Part shown: positions 12,621-20,431 of the stretch, piece after piece
How the letters are laid out: the number at the start of each line of letters is the position of its first letter
Position numbering within the stretch: position 1 is the stretch's first letter
Assembly: GCF_030817355.1 (NCBI RefSeq)
Contig: NZ_JAUSZH010000001.1
Span: 6,510,501 to 6,574,500 of the forward strand
From: Streptomyces sp. V1I1
Lineage (GTDB): Bacteria; Actinomycetota; Actinomycetes; Streptomycetales; Streptomycetaceae
DNA: 64,000 bases
Direction: 5' to 3'
The notes under the pieces: generated by a model
Databases searched by the model: none
Told to the model about the DNA's origin: nothing
What the model saw: the letters and a program-made list of their open reading frames with translations, nothing else
Program-made: the position numbers and the translations under genes

Positions 12621-14006
12621 GTGACGTCCCGAAAGCCTGATGAGCAATTGGCGCGCAACTCCAGACTCCGTCTTGTCCGCCCGCAATCGCTGGCCACCGC
12701 ACGGCGGGCCGTGACGACCCGGCGCACCCGGACGGCCCCCCGGCCTCCCGAGGGCACTCCCGCCCCCTCGGAGCTGGCCCGCCAGGCGAGGGCGGTCCTC
12801 GCCGACGCCGTACGGATCGCCCGCTGGGCGGCCGTCGAGCGGGACGCCAGCACCACCCAGCTCACCGAGCGGGCACAGCAACGGGCAGCCACCGCACTGG
12901 AGTTGACCCCGCTCCAGGTGCGCGCGGGCTGGGACCGGGCCCGCCTCGCCGGCCTGGTCGAGCTGCACGGCGACACCGCACGCCCGGGCTGGCGGCTGCG
13001 CGCCTGGGACCGCGACGACATGGCCGTACTGCGCGGCTGGGTCGCCCTCTTCGACGCCTGGTCGCTGGTCCACCCAGCCCCCGACGACGTCGCCCCCACT
13101 GCGGTCGCCGAGGTCGTCGAGGCCGTGCCCCAGGTGCTCTCCCTCCTTCAGCTCTCGGCCGGGCCCGTGCTCGTACCGCTCCTGCTGGACCTGTTGCAGC
13201 AGCGCGTCGCGGAACTGCGCGAGGAGCGCTGCGAAGTGCCCTACGGCCCGCAGTCCGACCTGCCGGAGGCCGGGCAGGACATCCCTGTCTCCGCGCTTCT
13301 CGACTGGGCCCTTCAGGGCCTGTCCGCCGTCGGCGCCCTGACTCTCGACAAGGGCCGGTCCGCCACCCTCACCCCCCTCGGCAACTGGGCGGTCTGGGTC
13401 AAGCTCGAGCAGATCTGCGTCGCCGCCCAGAGCCCCGCGGGCAACATCGAGCAGTCAGCCGAGGACATGCTGCGCGGCTGCGCCCGCCTCACCCCGGGCC
13501 CGGCCCGCGCCGAGTACCGCGCCTGGCTCGCCGCCCGCACCGTCTCCAGCGCGGTCACCGAACTCCTCGCCGTCGCCCGAGGCGAGGACGCCCTGCTGCG
13601 CGGGCTCGCCTTCGAGGCGCTGCGCGTCGTCGGCGCCCCCGCGGAGGCCGAGGTCCGCGCGGCCGCCGACGAGCCCTCGCTGCGCCCCTACGTCCTGCTC
13701 TGGCTCGCCGAGTACGAAGGCGCGGACCCCGAGGACGCCGCCGACGTCCTCACCCGCGAGGAAGCGACCTGGCTCTGGGTGGACACCGCGGCGGCCGTCG
13801 CCGACCACGGGGAGCCCCAGCTGCTGCTGCGTCATCTCGACTCCGCGGTGCAGGGCACGGTCCCGGCGCTGCTCGAAGAGGTCCGTGCCGGGGGCCACCC
13901 CCGCACCGTCCAGGTCCTGGTCGCCCTGGCGGCCGCGCACCCGGACCCGGCTCTGGCCAAGGCCGTACGCCGGGCGGCGTTCCAGGTGCACACCGGAGAC
14001 GCCTAG
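12621..14006 (+). CDS. Hypothetical protein, actinobacterial, helical
   Basis: 461 aa, GTG start. I do not recognise a named domain. The N-terminal 50 residues are basic (RRAVTTRRTRTAPR). Residues about 75-130 read like a winged-helix region (TTQLTERAQQRAATALELTPLQVRAGWDRARLAGLVEL). The rest is Leu/Ala-rich with an ALxxxHxxPxLAKAVRRAAF-like HEAT-type C-terminus. There is no signal peptide or membrane segment. It stands alone between the 11-bp repeat array and a strong terminator hairpin, so its regulation may be local. A DNA- or protein-binding role is possible but not shown. Confidence 0.75.
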   Translation: MTSRKPDEQLARNSRLRLVRPQSLATARRAVTTRRTRTAPRPPEGTPAPSELARQARAVLADAVRIARWAAVERDASTTQLTERAQQRAATALELTPLQVRAGWDRARLAGLVELHGDTARPGWRLRAWDRDDMAVLRGWVALFDAWSLVHPAPDDVAPTAVAEVVEAVPQVLSLLQLSAGPVLVPLLLDLLQQRVAELREERCEVPYGPQSDLPEAGQDIPVSALLDWALQGLSAVGALTLDKGRSATLTPLGNWAVWVKLEQICVAAQSPAGNIEQSAEDMLRGCARLTPGPARAEYRAWLAARTVSSAVTELLAVARGEDALLRGLAFEALRVVGAPAEAEVRAAADEPSLRPYVLLWLAEYEGADPEDAADVLTREEATWLWVDTAAAVADHGEPQLLLRHLDSAVQGTVPALLEEVRAGGHPRTVQVLVALAAAHPDPALAKAVRRAAFQVHTGDA

Positions 14007-14038
14007 CCCAGCGACCGGTCCCGCGACGGCGAGCCGGC

Positions 14039-14092
14039 TTTCCTCAATCCCCGGACGGGCTTGATCCCAAGCCCGTCCGGGGATTGAGGAAA
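14039..14092. terminator. Perfect 25-bp palindromic bidirectional terminator
   Basis: Two 25-nt arms (14039-14063 and 14068-14092) are exact reverse complements around the 4-nt loop ATCC. The arms begin TTTCCTCAATCCCCGG, so both strands end in a short T-run. It sits between two convergent genes (the 461-aa protein and the VOC protein), as expected for a shared bidirectional terminator. Confidence 0.85.
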
Positions 14093-14113
14093 ACGCGCGG
14101 GCCGCGAGGGAGG

Positions 14114-14518
14114 CTAAGACCCCTGTGCCCCTGGTGTGTACGTGCCGAAGCTCCACACATTGCCCTCGATGTCGCGCGCCATATAGTCGCGCGCGCCGTA
14201 GTCCTGGTCGGTCGGCGGCATCATGATGTCCGCCCCGCGCTCCACCGCCCTGCCGTGGTGTGCGTCGACATCGTCGACATGGACGAACACCCCCACCGGA
14301 CCGGCGTCCTTCATCAGCTTGTCGAACTCGCTGCCGGTGCCCTTGCTGCCCAGCATCACCATGCCGTTGCCGAAAGTCAGCTCGGCGTGCACGACCGCGC
14401 CCGCCTCGTCCTCGTACACCGCGTGCTCGGCGAAGCCGAAGGCCTCGGTGAGTTGTTTGATCGCAGCCTTCGCGTCCGCGTACAGCAGCGTCGGACAGAT
14501 GCTTGGAGACTCCGACAT
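14114..14518 (-). CDS. VOC (glyoxalase/bleomycin resistance-like) superfamily protein
   Basis: 134 aa from MSESPSICPTLLYADA, chosen because AAGGAG lies about 8 nt upstream. The frame opens 23 codons earlier without a ribosome site. The fold is the paired beta-alpha-beta-beta-beta of PhnB-like VOC proteins: YADAKAAIKQLTEAFGF, then HAELTFGNGMVMLG, VFVHVDDVDAH and YGARDYMARDIEGNVWSFGTY. Putative metal-site residues are His in HAELTF and Glu in DIEGNVW. VOC members include isomerases, dioxygenases and drug-binding proteins, and nothing here fixes the function. Its 5' end faces the ABC-F leader region across about 170 bp. Confidence 0.85.
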   Translation of the reverse strand: MSESPSICPTLLYADAKAAIKQLTEAFGFAEHAVYEDEAGAVVHAELTFGNGMVMLGSKGTGSEFDKLMKDAGPVGVFVHVDDVDAHHGRAVERGADIMMPPTDQDYGARDYMARDIEGNVWSFGTYTPGAQGS

Positions 14519-14675
14519 CTCGATCACTCCTTCATGCTCGACGGTGGAATGTGATCTGCGTCTCAGTCTCGCAGCCGCCACTGACACTCAGCGGAAGGCG
14601 TTGCACCGGGCCACGCCGGGACCGAGCCCGGATGCAGCCGGGAAACGCGGCGCAAAACCACTTGCACGGCCCGGC

Positions 14676-14681
14676 TAGACT
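14676..14681 (+). promoter_or_regulatory. Candidate -10 element TAGACT for leaderless mRNA
   Basis: TAGACT fits the actinobacterial TANNNT -10 pattern. It ends 7 bp before the ATG of the MAILLAH mini-ORF, which places the expected transcription start at or one base before that ATG. No good -35 hexamer is seen 17-18 bp upstream. Confidence 0.45.
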
Positions 14682-14688
14682 GGCCGGT

Positions 14689-14712
14689 ATGGCAATTCTC
14701 CTTGCGCATTAG
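14689..14712 (+). CDS. Putative 7-codon leader peptide MAILLAH
   Basis: ATG GCA ATT CTC CTT GCG CAT TAG lies 60 bp upstream of the ABC-F gene in the same direction and appears to start a leaderless transcript. ATT, CTT, GCA and CAT are uncommon codons in this genome, so the ribosome may pause here. Immediately after the stop, GACGGCG (14712-14718) can pair with CGCCGTC (14744-14750). ABC-F resistance genes are often controlled by attenuation at a short leader ORF. That analogy, not direct evidence, is the basis for the call. Confidence 0.5.
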   Translation: MAILLAH

Positions 14713-14772
14713 ACGGCGTCGAAGCTCCTACGCCCGTCCCTTCCGCCGTCCATACCGCCCTGGAGTCTTTCC

Positions 14773-16371
14773 GTGATCACCACTTCCGGCGTCGAGCTGC
14801 GCGCCGGCGCCCGCGTCCTCATCGAGTCCGCTTCCTTCCGTATCGCCAAAGGCGACCGCATCGGGCTGGTAGGCCGCAATGGAGCGGGCAAGACCACCCT
14901 CACCAAGTGCCTTGCGGGCGAAGGCATCCCCGCCGCCGGCACCATCACCCGCTCCGGCGAGGTCGGCTACCTCCCGCAGGACCCGCGCACCGGCGACCTC
15001 GACATACTCGCCCGCGACCGGATCCTCTCCGCCCGCGACCTCGACTCCGTACTGAAGAAGATGCGCGAGAACGAGGACCGGATGGCGAACGGCAAGGGCG
15101 CCACCCGCGAGAAGGCGATGAAGAAGTACGAGCGCCTGGAGACGGAGTTCCTCACCAAGGGCGGTTACGCCGCCGAGGCCGAGGCCGCCACCATCGCCGC
15201 CGCGCTCGGCCTGCCCGACCGGGTACTCGGCCAGCCGCTGCATACGCTCTCCGGCGGTCAGCGCCGGCGCGTCGAGCTCGCCCGCATCCTGTTCTCGGAC
15301 GCCGACACCCTGCTCCTCGACGAGCCGACCAACCACCTCGACGCCGACTCGATCGTCTGGCTGCGCGACTACCTCAGGACCTACCGCGGCGGCTTCATCG
15401 TCATCTCCCACGACGTCGATCTCGTCGAGACGGTCGTCAACAAGGTCTTCTACCTCGACGCCAACCGCTCCACGATCGACATCTACAACATGGGCTGGAA
15501 GCTCTACCAGCAGCAGCGCGAGGCCGACGAGAAGCGCCGCAAGCGCGAGCGGCAGAACGCCGAGAAGAAGGCCGCCGCCCTCAACTCGCAGGCCGACAAG
15601 ATGCGGGCCAAGGCCACCAAGACCGTGGCCGCGCAGAACATGGCCAAGCGGGCCGAGCGGCTGCTCGCCGGTCTCGAAGAGGTCCGGGCCTCCGACAAGG
15701 TCGCCAAGCTCCGCTTCCCGGAGCCCGCGCCCTGCGGCAAGACCCCGCTGACCGCGGAGGGCCTGTCCAAGTCGTACGGCTCACTCGAGATCTTCACCGA
15801 TGTGGACCTCGCCATCGACAAGGGATCCCGGGTCGTCATCCTCGGCCTCAACGGAGCGGGCAAGACGACCCTGCTGCGGCTGCTCGCCGGAGTGGAGAAG
15901 CCGGACACCGGGGCGGTCACCCCGGGCCACGGCCTCAAGCTCGGCTACTACGCCCAGGAGCACGAGACCCTCGACCCGGACCGCACGGTCCTGGAGAACA
16001 TGCGCTCCTCCGCGCCCGACCTCGATCTCGTCCAGGTGCGCAAGACGCTCGGCTCGTTCCTGTTCTCCGGCGACGACGTCGACAAGCCGGCCGGGGTCCT
16101 CTCCGGCGGTGAGAAGACCCGCCTCGCACTGGCCACGCTGGTCGTCTCGTCCGCGAACGTCCTGCTTCTCGACGAGCCCACCAACAACCTCGACCCGGCC
16201 AGCCGTGAGGAGATCCTCGGCGCGCTGCGCACCTACAAGGGCGCGGTCATCCTCGTCACGCACGACGAGGGGGCGGTCGAGGCGCTCGAGCCGGAGCGCA
16301 TCATCCTGCTGCCGGACGGGGTCGAGGACCTGTGGGGCGCGGACTACGCGGACCTGGTGGCGCTCGCCTGA
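14773..16371 (+). CDS. ABC-F family ATPase
   Basis: 532 aa, GTG start with TGGAG about 7 nt upstream. Two ABC domains lie in one chain without membrane segments. The first has Walker A GRNGAGKTT (about 34-42), signature LSGGQRRR and LLLDEPTNHLD. The second has GLNGAGKTT (about 358-366), LSGGEKTR and LLLDEPTNNLD. A charged linker of about 80 residues (QQREADEKRRKRERQNAEKK...) corresponds to the P-site tRNA interaction motif. Members act on the ribosome as translation factors (EttA-like) or antibiotic-resistance proteins by displacing drugs from the exit tunnel. Which type this is cannot be decided from sequence. The upstream leader ORF would favour inducible ribosome protection. Confidence 0.93.
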   Translation: MITTSGVELRAGARVLIESASFRIAKGDRIGLVGRNGAGKTTLTKCLAGEGIPAAGTITRSGEVGYLPQDPRTGDLDILARDRILSARDLDSVLKKMRENEDRMANGKGATREKAMKKYERLETEFLTKGGYAAEAEAATIAAALGLPDRVLGQPLHTLSGGQRRRVELARILFSDADTLLLDEPTNHLDADSIVWLRDYLRTYRGGFIVISHDVDLVETVVNKVFYLDANRSTIDIYNMGWKLYQQQREADEKRRKRERQNAEKKAAALNSQADKMRAKATKTVAAQNMAKRAERLLAGLEEVRASDKVAKLRFPEPAPCGKTPLTAEGLSKSYGSLEIFTDVDLAIDKGSRVVILGLNGAGKTTLLRLLAGVEKPDTGAVTPGHGLKLGYYAQEHETLDPDRTVLENMRSSAPDLDLVQVRKTLGSFLFSGDDVDKPAGVLSGGEKTRLALATLVVSSANVLLLDEPTNNLDPASREEILGALRTYKGAVILVTHDEGAVEALEPERIILLPDGVEDLWGADYADLVALA

Positions 16372-16409
16372 CCCGGCTCGTTCCGGGCTTTCCGGTCCGG
16401 TCCTGCGCT

Positions 16410-16694
16410 GATCCACTCGGTATGGATCATTCGGCCTACGGGTGATCCATCATCTGAGTGAGTGCGTCTCGTACCACGGCGTGGCAGCGAGCGGATCCTC
16501 TCCGTCCGGTGTCGCGCCGCGCCTGTCTCCCCGGCGCGTCGCTGACCTGCTACTTCTGTCGGGATCCCGCTCGGACATGCGCGCACTAGCGCCCGGAATG
16601 AGAAATTCCGGTCGTGGCGGCCGGCTGGTTCACGGCAAAGCTTGTCGCACGGACCTTGCCGAATGGGTGGCCAGGAAGCCCTCGAGGGGTGATC
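16410..16694. promoter_or_regulatory. Cluster of six GATC sites upstream of gbn
   Basis: The 361-bp gap before gbn holds no gene. It contains GATC at 16410, 16425, 16444, 16494, 16563 and 16691. The first three fall within 38 bp and sit in related contexts (TGATCCA, GGATCAT, TGATCCA). Gbn from S. coelicolor is reported to recognise GATC-containing sequence, so this may be an autoregulatory binding region. Confidence 0.5.
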
Positions 16695-16732
16695 ATGAGA
16701 GTCCAGAGCGCACTTCCCATGAGGAGGCACGG

Positions 16733-16954
16733 GTGGCCGAGACTCTGAAGAAGGGCAGCCGGGTTACCGGCGCCGCGCGCGACAAGCTCGCGGCAGACCT
16801 GAAGAAGAAGTACGACTCCGGTGCGAGCATCCGGGCGTTGGCCGAAGAGACCGGCCGCTCCTACGGATTCGTCCACCGGATGCTCAGCGAGTCCGGAGTC
16901 ACGCTGCGGGGACGCGGCGGAGCGACGCGAGGCAAGAAGGCCGCTACGGCCTGA
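16733..16954 (+). CDS. gbn: GATC-binding nucleoid-associated protein Gbn
   Basis: 73 aa from GTG with GAGGAGG 7 nt upstream, the same length as S. coelicolor SCO1839. The chain has a basic N-terminal helix (LKKGSRVTGAARDKLAADLKKKY) and a helix-turn-helix (SGASIRALAEETGRSYGFVHRMLSESG, residues about 29-55). The tail is Gly/Arg/Lys-rich (RGRGGATRGKKAATA). In S. coelicolor this small actinobacteria-specific protein binds GATC motifs genome-wide, bends DNA slightly and affects development and antibiotic timing. It is monocistronic, flanked by a GATC-rich leader and a terminator hairpin. The frame extends 97 codons upstream without support. Confidence 0.92.
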   Translation: MAETLKKGSRVTGAARDKLAADLKKKYDSGASIRALAEETGRSYGFVHRMLSESGVTLRGRGGATRGKKAATA

Positions 16955-16991
16955 CGGCCGGGCTCCTTCGGTCCACCGGTTTTCACGGTGG

Positions 16992-17023
16992 CCACCCGGC
17001 CGGTCGCTCGCTCGGCCGGGTGG
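16992..17023 (+). terminator. Hairpin terminator after gbn
   Basis: CCACCCGGCCG and CGGCCGGGTGG pair perfectly over 11 bp around a 10-nt loop, 38 bp downstream of the gbn stop, followed by TTA. It separates gbn from the enoyl-CoA hydratase gene. Confidence 0.7.
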
Positions 17024-17081
17024 TTACTGTGCAGTCACTTATTTTCGTCTGTACTGACTGCACCCGAACCGGAGGCGCCCC

Positions 17082-17873
17082 ATGACTTCGCTCGACTCTG
17101 TGCTCGACAAGGACGGCGTACGGCTCACCGTCGAGGACGCGGTTGCCACGGTAACCCTGACCAACCCGGACAAGCGCAACGCCCAATCTCCCGCTCTGTG
17201 GCGGGCGTTGGCGCAGGCGGGTCGGTCGCTGCCGGGCAATGTGCGGGTCGTGGTGCTGCGCGGCGAGGGCAAGTCCTTCTCCGCCGGTCTCGACCGGCGG
17301 GCGTTCACGCCCGAGGGCTTCGACGGCGAGCCGTCCTTCCTCGACCTCGCACGCGGCTCCGACGAGGAGCTCGACGCGGTCATCGCCGAGTACCAGGAAG
17401 CGTTCACCTGGTGGCGCCGCAGTGACATCGTCACGATCGCGGCCGTCCAAGGTCATGCGATCGGTGCCGGATTCCAGCTCGCCCTCGCCTGCGACCTCCG
17501 GGTCGTCGCGCAGGACGTGCAGTTCGCCATGCGCGAGACCAGCCTCGGGCTCGTCCCCGACCTCACCGGCACGTACCCGCTGGTGTCACTCGTCGGCTAC
17601 GCCCGCGCGCTGGAGATCTGCGCGACGGGCCGCTTCGTGCACGCCGAGGAGGCCGAGCGCACCGGCCTCGCCAACCTCGTCGTGCCCGCGGACGAACTCG
17701 ACAGTGCGGTCCGGGACTTGGCGGGCGCGCTGCTCGCGGCTCCGCGGGACGCGGTCATCGAGACGAAGGCGCTGCTGCAGGGTGCGGGCGAGCGTTCGTA
17801 CGAGGAGCAGCGCACCGCGGAGCGGGCGGCGCAGGCGCGCCGGCTGCGCGATCTCGCGGGCATCGGGGACTGA
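17082..17873 (+). CDS. Enoyl-CoA hydratase/isomerase (crotonase) family protein
   Basis: 263 aa, normal length for the crotonase fold. The oxyanion-hole segments are visible as KSFSAGLDRRAF (about 64-75) and HAIGAGFQLALACDLRV (about 126-142). The position usually held by the first catalytic Glu reads PDLTGTYPL, where many hydratases have E/D-G-G, so a classical hydratase reaction is not certain. It may be an isomerase, thioesterase or other acyl-CoA enzyme. ATG start with GGAGG about 8 nt upstream. It stands alone between the gbn terminator and the convergent Asp23-cluster gene. Confidence 0.88.
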   Translation: MTSLDSVLDKDGVRLTVEDAVATVTLTNPDKRNAQSPALWRALAQAGRSLPGNVRVVVLRGEGKSFSAGLDRRAFTPEGFDGEPSFLDLARGSDEELDAVIAEYQEAFTWWRRSDIVTIAAVQGHAIGAGFQLALACDLRVVAQDVQFAMRETSLGLVPDLTGTYPLVSLVGYARALEICATGRFVHAEEAERTGLANLVVPADELDSAVRDLAGALLAAPRDAVIETKALLQGAGERSYEEQRTAERAAQARRLRDLAGIGD

Positions 17874-17910
17874 ATCCCTGCCGTCTGCCCCGCTCCCCCC
17901 GCTTCCCCCT

Positions 17911-18576
17911 TCAGACCGAGACCGAGCTGACCAGTACAGCCACCGGGCGGCCGTCCGCGAGCGCCGTCGTCACCGCCTCGCGGACCGCCCGGACCACATC
18001 CAGGGGGCGGTGGCCGCTCGCTGTCGCCACCTCGATGCGTACATGGTCGGGCGCGTGGTGCACCGCCGTGCCCAGGGTGGCCGTCAGATGCGCGACTCCC
18101 GGGACCCGGGACGCCGCGGCGCCCGCCTGGTCCGTCGGGGCGGCGGCCCGTACCTCGGTTGGGAGAGCGGGGGCGAGGGATTCCGGGGCGGCATCCAGCA
18201 GCTCGGTCACCCGTAGATCCACCTCCGCGACCTCCAGATCCAGCAGCCCCACCGCGGCCGTGAACAGCGCGGTGCGCAGCGCGGCCGCGGTCACGGGCAG
18301 CGGGTCCCGCGCCACGGCCGCGAAATCCGCCTCGATCCGCAGCGGCCCCGGCGGCAGCGCGCTCGGCGGGGCAGGCACGGCGGGAGCAGCCGCCGCGCCG
18401 GGATCCACCAGCGCCAGCCTGAGCCGGCCGGGAGCCACCCCCGGTACCTCGGCCGCCGCCCGCCGCAGCACCGCCTCGGCCGCCCGCTCGGCCAGCCAGG
18501 CCCCGTCCGCCGCTCCGCCCAGCGGAAGCAGCCTGCCGAGCCCCAGCCGTCGCCTTACCGCATCAGCAGTGGTCAT
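17911..18576 (-). CDS. Hypothetical protein divergent from Asp23 cluster
   Basis: 221 aa from MTTADAVRRRLGLGRLLP; an ATG 18 bp upstream is equally possible. The protein is very Ala/Val-rich and alternates short beta segments with helices. Two halves each resemble the Asp23/Gls24 pattern of an alternating strand then a helix (RLRLALVDPG...RIEADFAAVA and HVRIEVATASGHRPLDVVRAVREAVTTAL). There is no signal peptide or membrane segment. It is divergently placed 132 bp from the asp23-like operon, so a shared role in envelope stress is plausible but inferred. Confidence 0.75.
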   Translation of the reverse strand: MTTADAVRRRLGLGRLLPLGGAADGAWLAERAAEAVLRRAAAEVPGVAPGRLRLALVDPGAAAAPAVPAPPSALPPGPLRIEADFAAVARDPLPVTAAALRTALFTAAVGLLDLEVAEVDLRVTELLDAAPESLAPALPTEVRAAAPTDQAGAAASRVPGVAHLTATLGTAVHHAPDHVRIEVATASGHRPLDVVRAVREAVTTALADGRPVAVLVSSVSV

Positions 18577-18708
18577 TACTCCAGCCTGCCGCATCCACGG
18601 CGCGAGACCGGGCAAGCGCACTTAGTGTGGGCAGCGGAGTCCCCACACCGGAAGGGAGTCACCCACCCGGAAAGGGAGCCCCCCACCGCCCGGAAAGGAC
18701 GCACGGCC

Positions 18709-19206
18709 ATGACCGACCCCGCTCAGCGAAACCGTCCCGAGAACCCGGTCGGCGAGCCGTCCGGCTCCGGCGAGACGCCCAGGAGGACCTCAGTGACCAA
18801 GCGCGGGGGTGGCGATCCCGCGTCCCGTGGCCGTACCACCATCGCCGACGGCGTGGTCGAGAAGATCGCCGGGCTCGCCGCCCGCGATGTGCTCGGCGTC
18901 CACGCGATGGGCAGCGGCCTCTCCCGCACCTTCGGCGCGGTCCGCGACCGGGTGCCCGGCAGCAGCAAGTCCACTGCCGCCCGCGGGGTGAAGGCCGAGG
19001 TCGGTGAGGTGCAGACGGCCCTCGACCTGGAGATCGTCATCGATTACGGCGTCTCCATCGCCGATGTCGCCCGCGCGGTTCGCGAGAACGTCATCTCCGC
19101 GGTGGAACGTATGACAGGACTCGAAGTCGTCGAGGTCAATATCGCGGTCAGCGATGTGAAGCTGCCCGATGAAGAAGAGGACGAGCCGGAGCCGCGTCTC
19201 CAGTAG
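18709..19206 (+). CDS. Asp23/Gls24 family envelope stress protein
   Basis: 165 aa from ATG with AAAGGAC upstream; the frame opens 28 codons earlier. Residues 1-45 are polar and disordered. The Asp23 domain then reads RGRTTIADGVVEKIAGLAARDVLGVHAMGS, EVGEVQTALDLEIVIDYGVSIADVARAVRENVISAVERMTGLEVVEVNIAVSDV, followed by an acidic tail (DEEEDEPEP). In Firmicutes Asp23 is a highly abundant membrane-associated protein held by the anchor AmaP, and its loss triggers cell-wall stress responses. First gene of a five-gene co-directional cluster that also includes AmaP. Confidence 0.9.
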   Translation: MTDPAQRNRPENPVGEPSGSGETPRRTSVTKRGGGDPASRGRTTIADGVVEKIAGLAARDVLGVHAMGSGLSRTFGAVRDRVPGSSKSTAARGVKAEVGEVQTALDLEIVIDYGVSIADVARAVRENVISAVERMTGLEVVEVNIAVSDVKLPDEEEDEPEPRLQ

Positions 19207-19217
19207 AGGAGCCCACG

Positions 19218-19409
19218 ATGAGCATGGCGGTGGTCGGCATGTTGGCCGGCATGGCGCTCGCCTTCGCCGGATACTTCGGCGGATTCGGTGCCTTTCTGCT
19301 GGTCGCCGCATTGGGGGCGGTCGGCTTCGTGGCGGGCCGGATCCTCGACGGCGACATCGAACTCGGCGACTTCTTCCACGGTCGCGATCGCGGCGACCGG
19401 CGGCGGTGA
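19218..19409 (+). CDS. DUF2273-like small membrane protein
   Basis: 63 aa. Most of the protein is two closely spaced hydrophobic stretches (VVGMLAGMALAFAGYFGGFGAFLLVAALGAVGFVAG). A charged tail ILDGDIELGDFFHGRDRGDRRR follows. Proteins of this size and shape (DUF2273) are recurrent members of asp23/amaP operons. It lies 11 bp after the first Asp23 gene with GAGGAG before the start. Likely part of the membrane anchoring complex. Confidence 0.83.
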   Translation: MSMAVVGMLAGMALAFAGYFGGFGAFLLVAALGAVGFVAGRILDGDIELGDFFHGRDRGDRRR

Positions 19410-19415
19410 CACGCC

Positions 19416-19787
19416 GTGGCCGCGGGGGGTACCCCCACCGGAGACAGGGGGAGCGTCGCAGCCGCCGAGCGCGGAGCCACCGCGATCGCCGACCGGGTGG
19501 TGGCGAAGATCGCCGCGCAGGCGGCGCGGGAGGCGCTCGACCGCGTGCCGGAGGGCGGCGTGCCGCCCCGTGCCACGGTCACGGTGCACCATGACACCGC
19601 CCGGGTGCGGGTCAGCCTGGAGCTCGACTACCCCTCCGACATCGGCGGTCAGTGCGGTGCCGTGCGTCACCGAGTCGCCGAGCGGGTAAAGGCGTTGGCG
19701 GGGATGGATGTGCCCGAGGTGGCCGTGCAGGTCGAACGGCTGCACTCGGTGCACTCGCGCAGGGCGGCACAGGGGAGGATCCGATGA
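19416..19787 (+). CDS. Second Asp23/Gls24 family protein
   Basis: 123 aa from GTG, 6 bp after the DUF2273 gene. The Asp23 pattern is recognisable: AERGATAIADRVVAKIAAQAAREALDRV, then RATVTVHHDTARVRVSLELDYPSDIGGQCGAVRHRVAERVKALAGMDVPEVAVQVERL. It is shorter than the first paralogue, without the acidic tail, and has diverged strongly from it, so the two copies are probably not interchangeable. The stop overlaps the next start as ATGA (19784-19787). Confidence 0.85.
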   Translation: MAAGGTPTGDRGSVAAAERGATAIADRVVAKIAAQAAREALDRVPEGGVPPRATVTVHHDTARVRVSLELDYPSDIGGQCGAVRHRVAERVKALAGMDVPEVAVQVERLHSVHSRRAAQGRIR

Positions 19788-20425
19788 GCGAGCCCGTACG
19801 GCCCGTACTCGATCTGGACCAGTCGGCGTCGGCCGCGGCGTACGAGCCGCCTGCGGCGTCGGGCGACGGCGACGGCGGCAAGGCCGGGCGCTTCTGGTCC
19901 GCGCGCCGGGTGCCGGCCGGGCTGCTGGCCCTGGTGGTACTCGGCGGCGCGGGGCTGCTGCTGTACGACATCGCGGCGGTACGGGCCGACCGCCCCGCCA
20001 TGCAGTGGCGCCGCGCTCTCGCGGGCGACCTCGCGACGTGGCGGGTGGACGATCTGGGGGTTCTGGTGGCCGCGGTGACCGCGATGGCCGTCGGCGTCTG
20101 CCTGATCGTCATCGCCGTCACGCCCGGACTGCGGGCGCTGCTGCCGATGCGCCGCGACATCGCGTCCGTACGAGCGGGGCTCGACCGGGAGGCCGCGGCG
20201 CTCGTGCTGCGGGACCGGGCGATGGAGGTGTCCGGGGTGCAGTCCGCGCGCGTACGGATGGGGCGTACGAAAGTCTCGGCGCGGGCGCTGTCCCACTTCC
20301 GCGAACTCGACGACGTACGCGCGGACCTGGACGCAGCGCTGGGCGCCGGTATCAGGGAACTCGGCCTGGCCAAGCCGCCCGCCCTGACCGTGCACGTCAG
20401 CCGGCCGCCGGCGAAGAAGGGGTGA
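19784..20425 (+). CDS. DUF6286-type membrane protein of Asp23 cluster
   Basis: 213 aa. Start ATG overlaps the previous stop as ATGA, with GGGGAGG upstream. A polar N-terminal segment is followed by two membrane spans (about residues 44-64 and 95-118). The C-terminal cytoplasmic half resembles an Asp23-like alternating fold (VSGVQSARVRMGRTKVSARALSHFRELDDVRADLDAALG...ALTVHVS). Asp23 clusters in actinobacteria regularly contain such a protein. It may be a second membrane anchor for the Asp23 paralogues, which is inference from synteny and topology. Confidence 0.8.
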   Translation: MSEPVRPVLDLDQSASAAAYEPPAASGDGDGGKAGRFWSARRVPAGLLALVVLGGAGLLLYDIAAVRADRPAMQWRRALAGDLATWRVDDLGVLVAAVTAMAVGVCLIVIAVTPGLRALLPMRRDIASVRAGLDREAAALVLRDRAMEVSGVQSARVRMGRTKVSARALSHFRELDDVRADLDAALGAGIRELGLAKPPALTVHVSRPPAKKG

Positions 20426-20431
20426 GGCCGG

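Noticed and set aside
17911..18576. Calling the divergent Ala-rich gene a confirmed Asp23 protein
   Set aside because: Only the strand-helix pattern is similar; the characteristic ADGVVxKIA segment is missing, so it is left as hypothetical.
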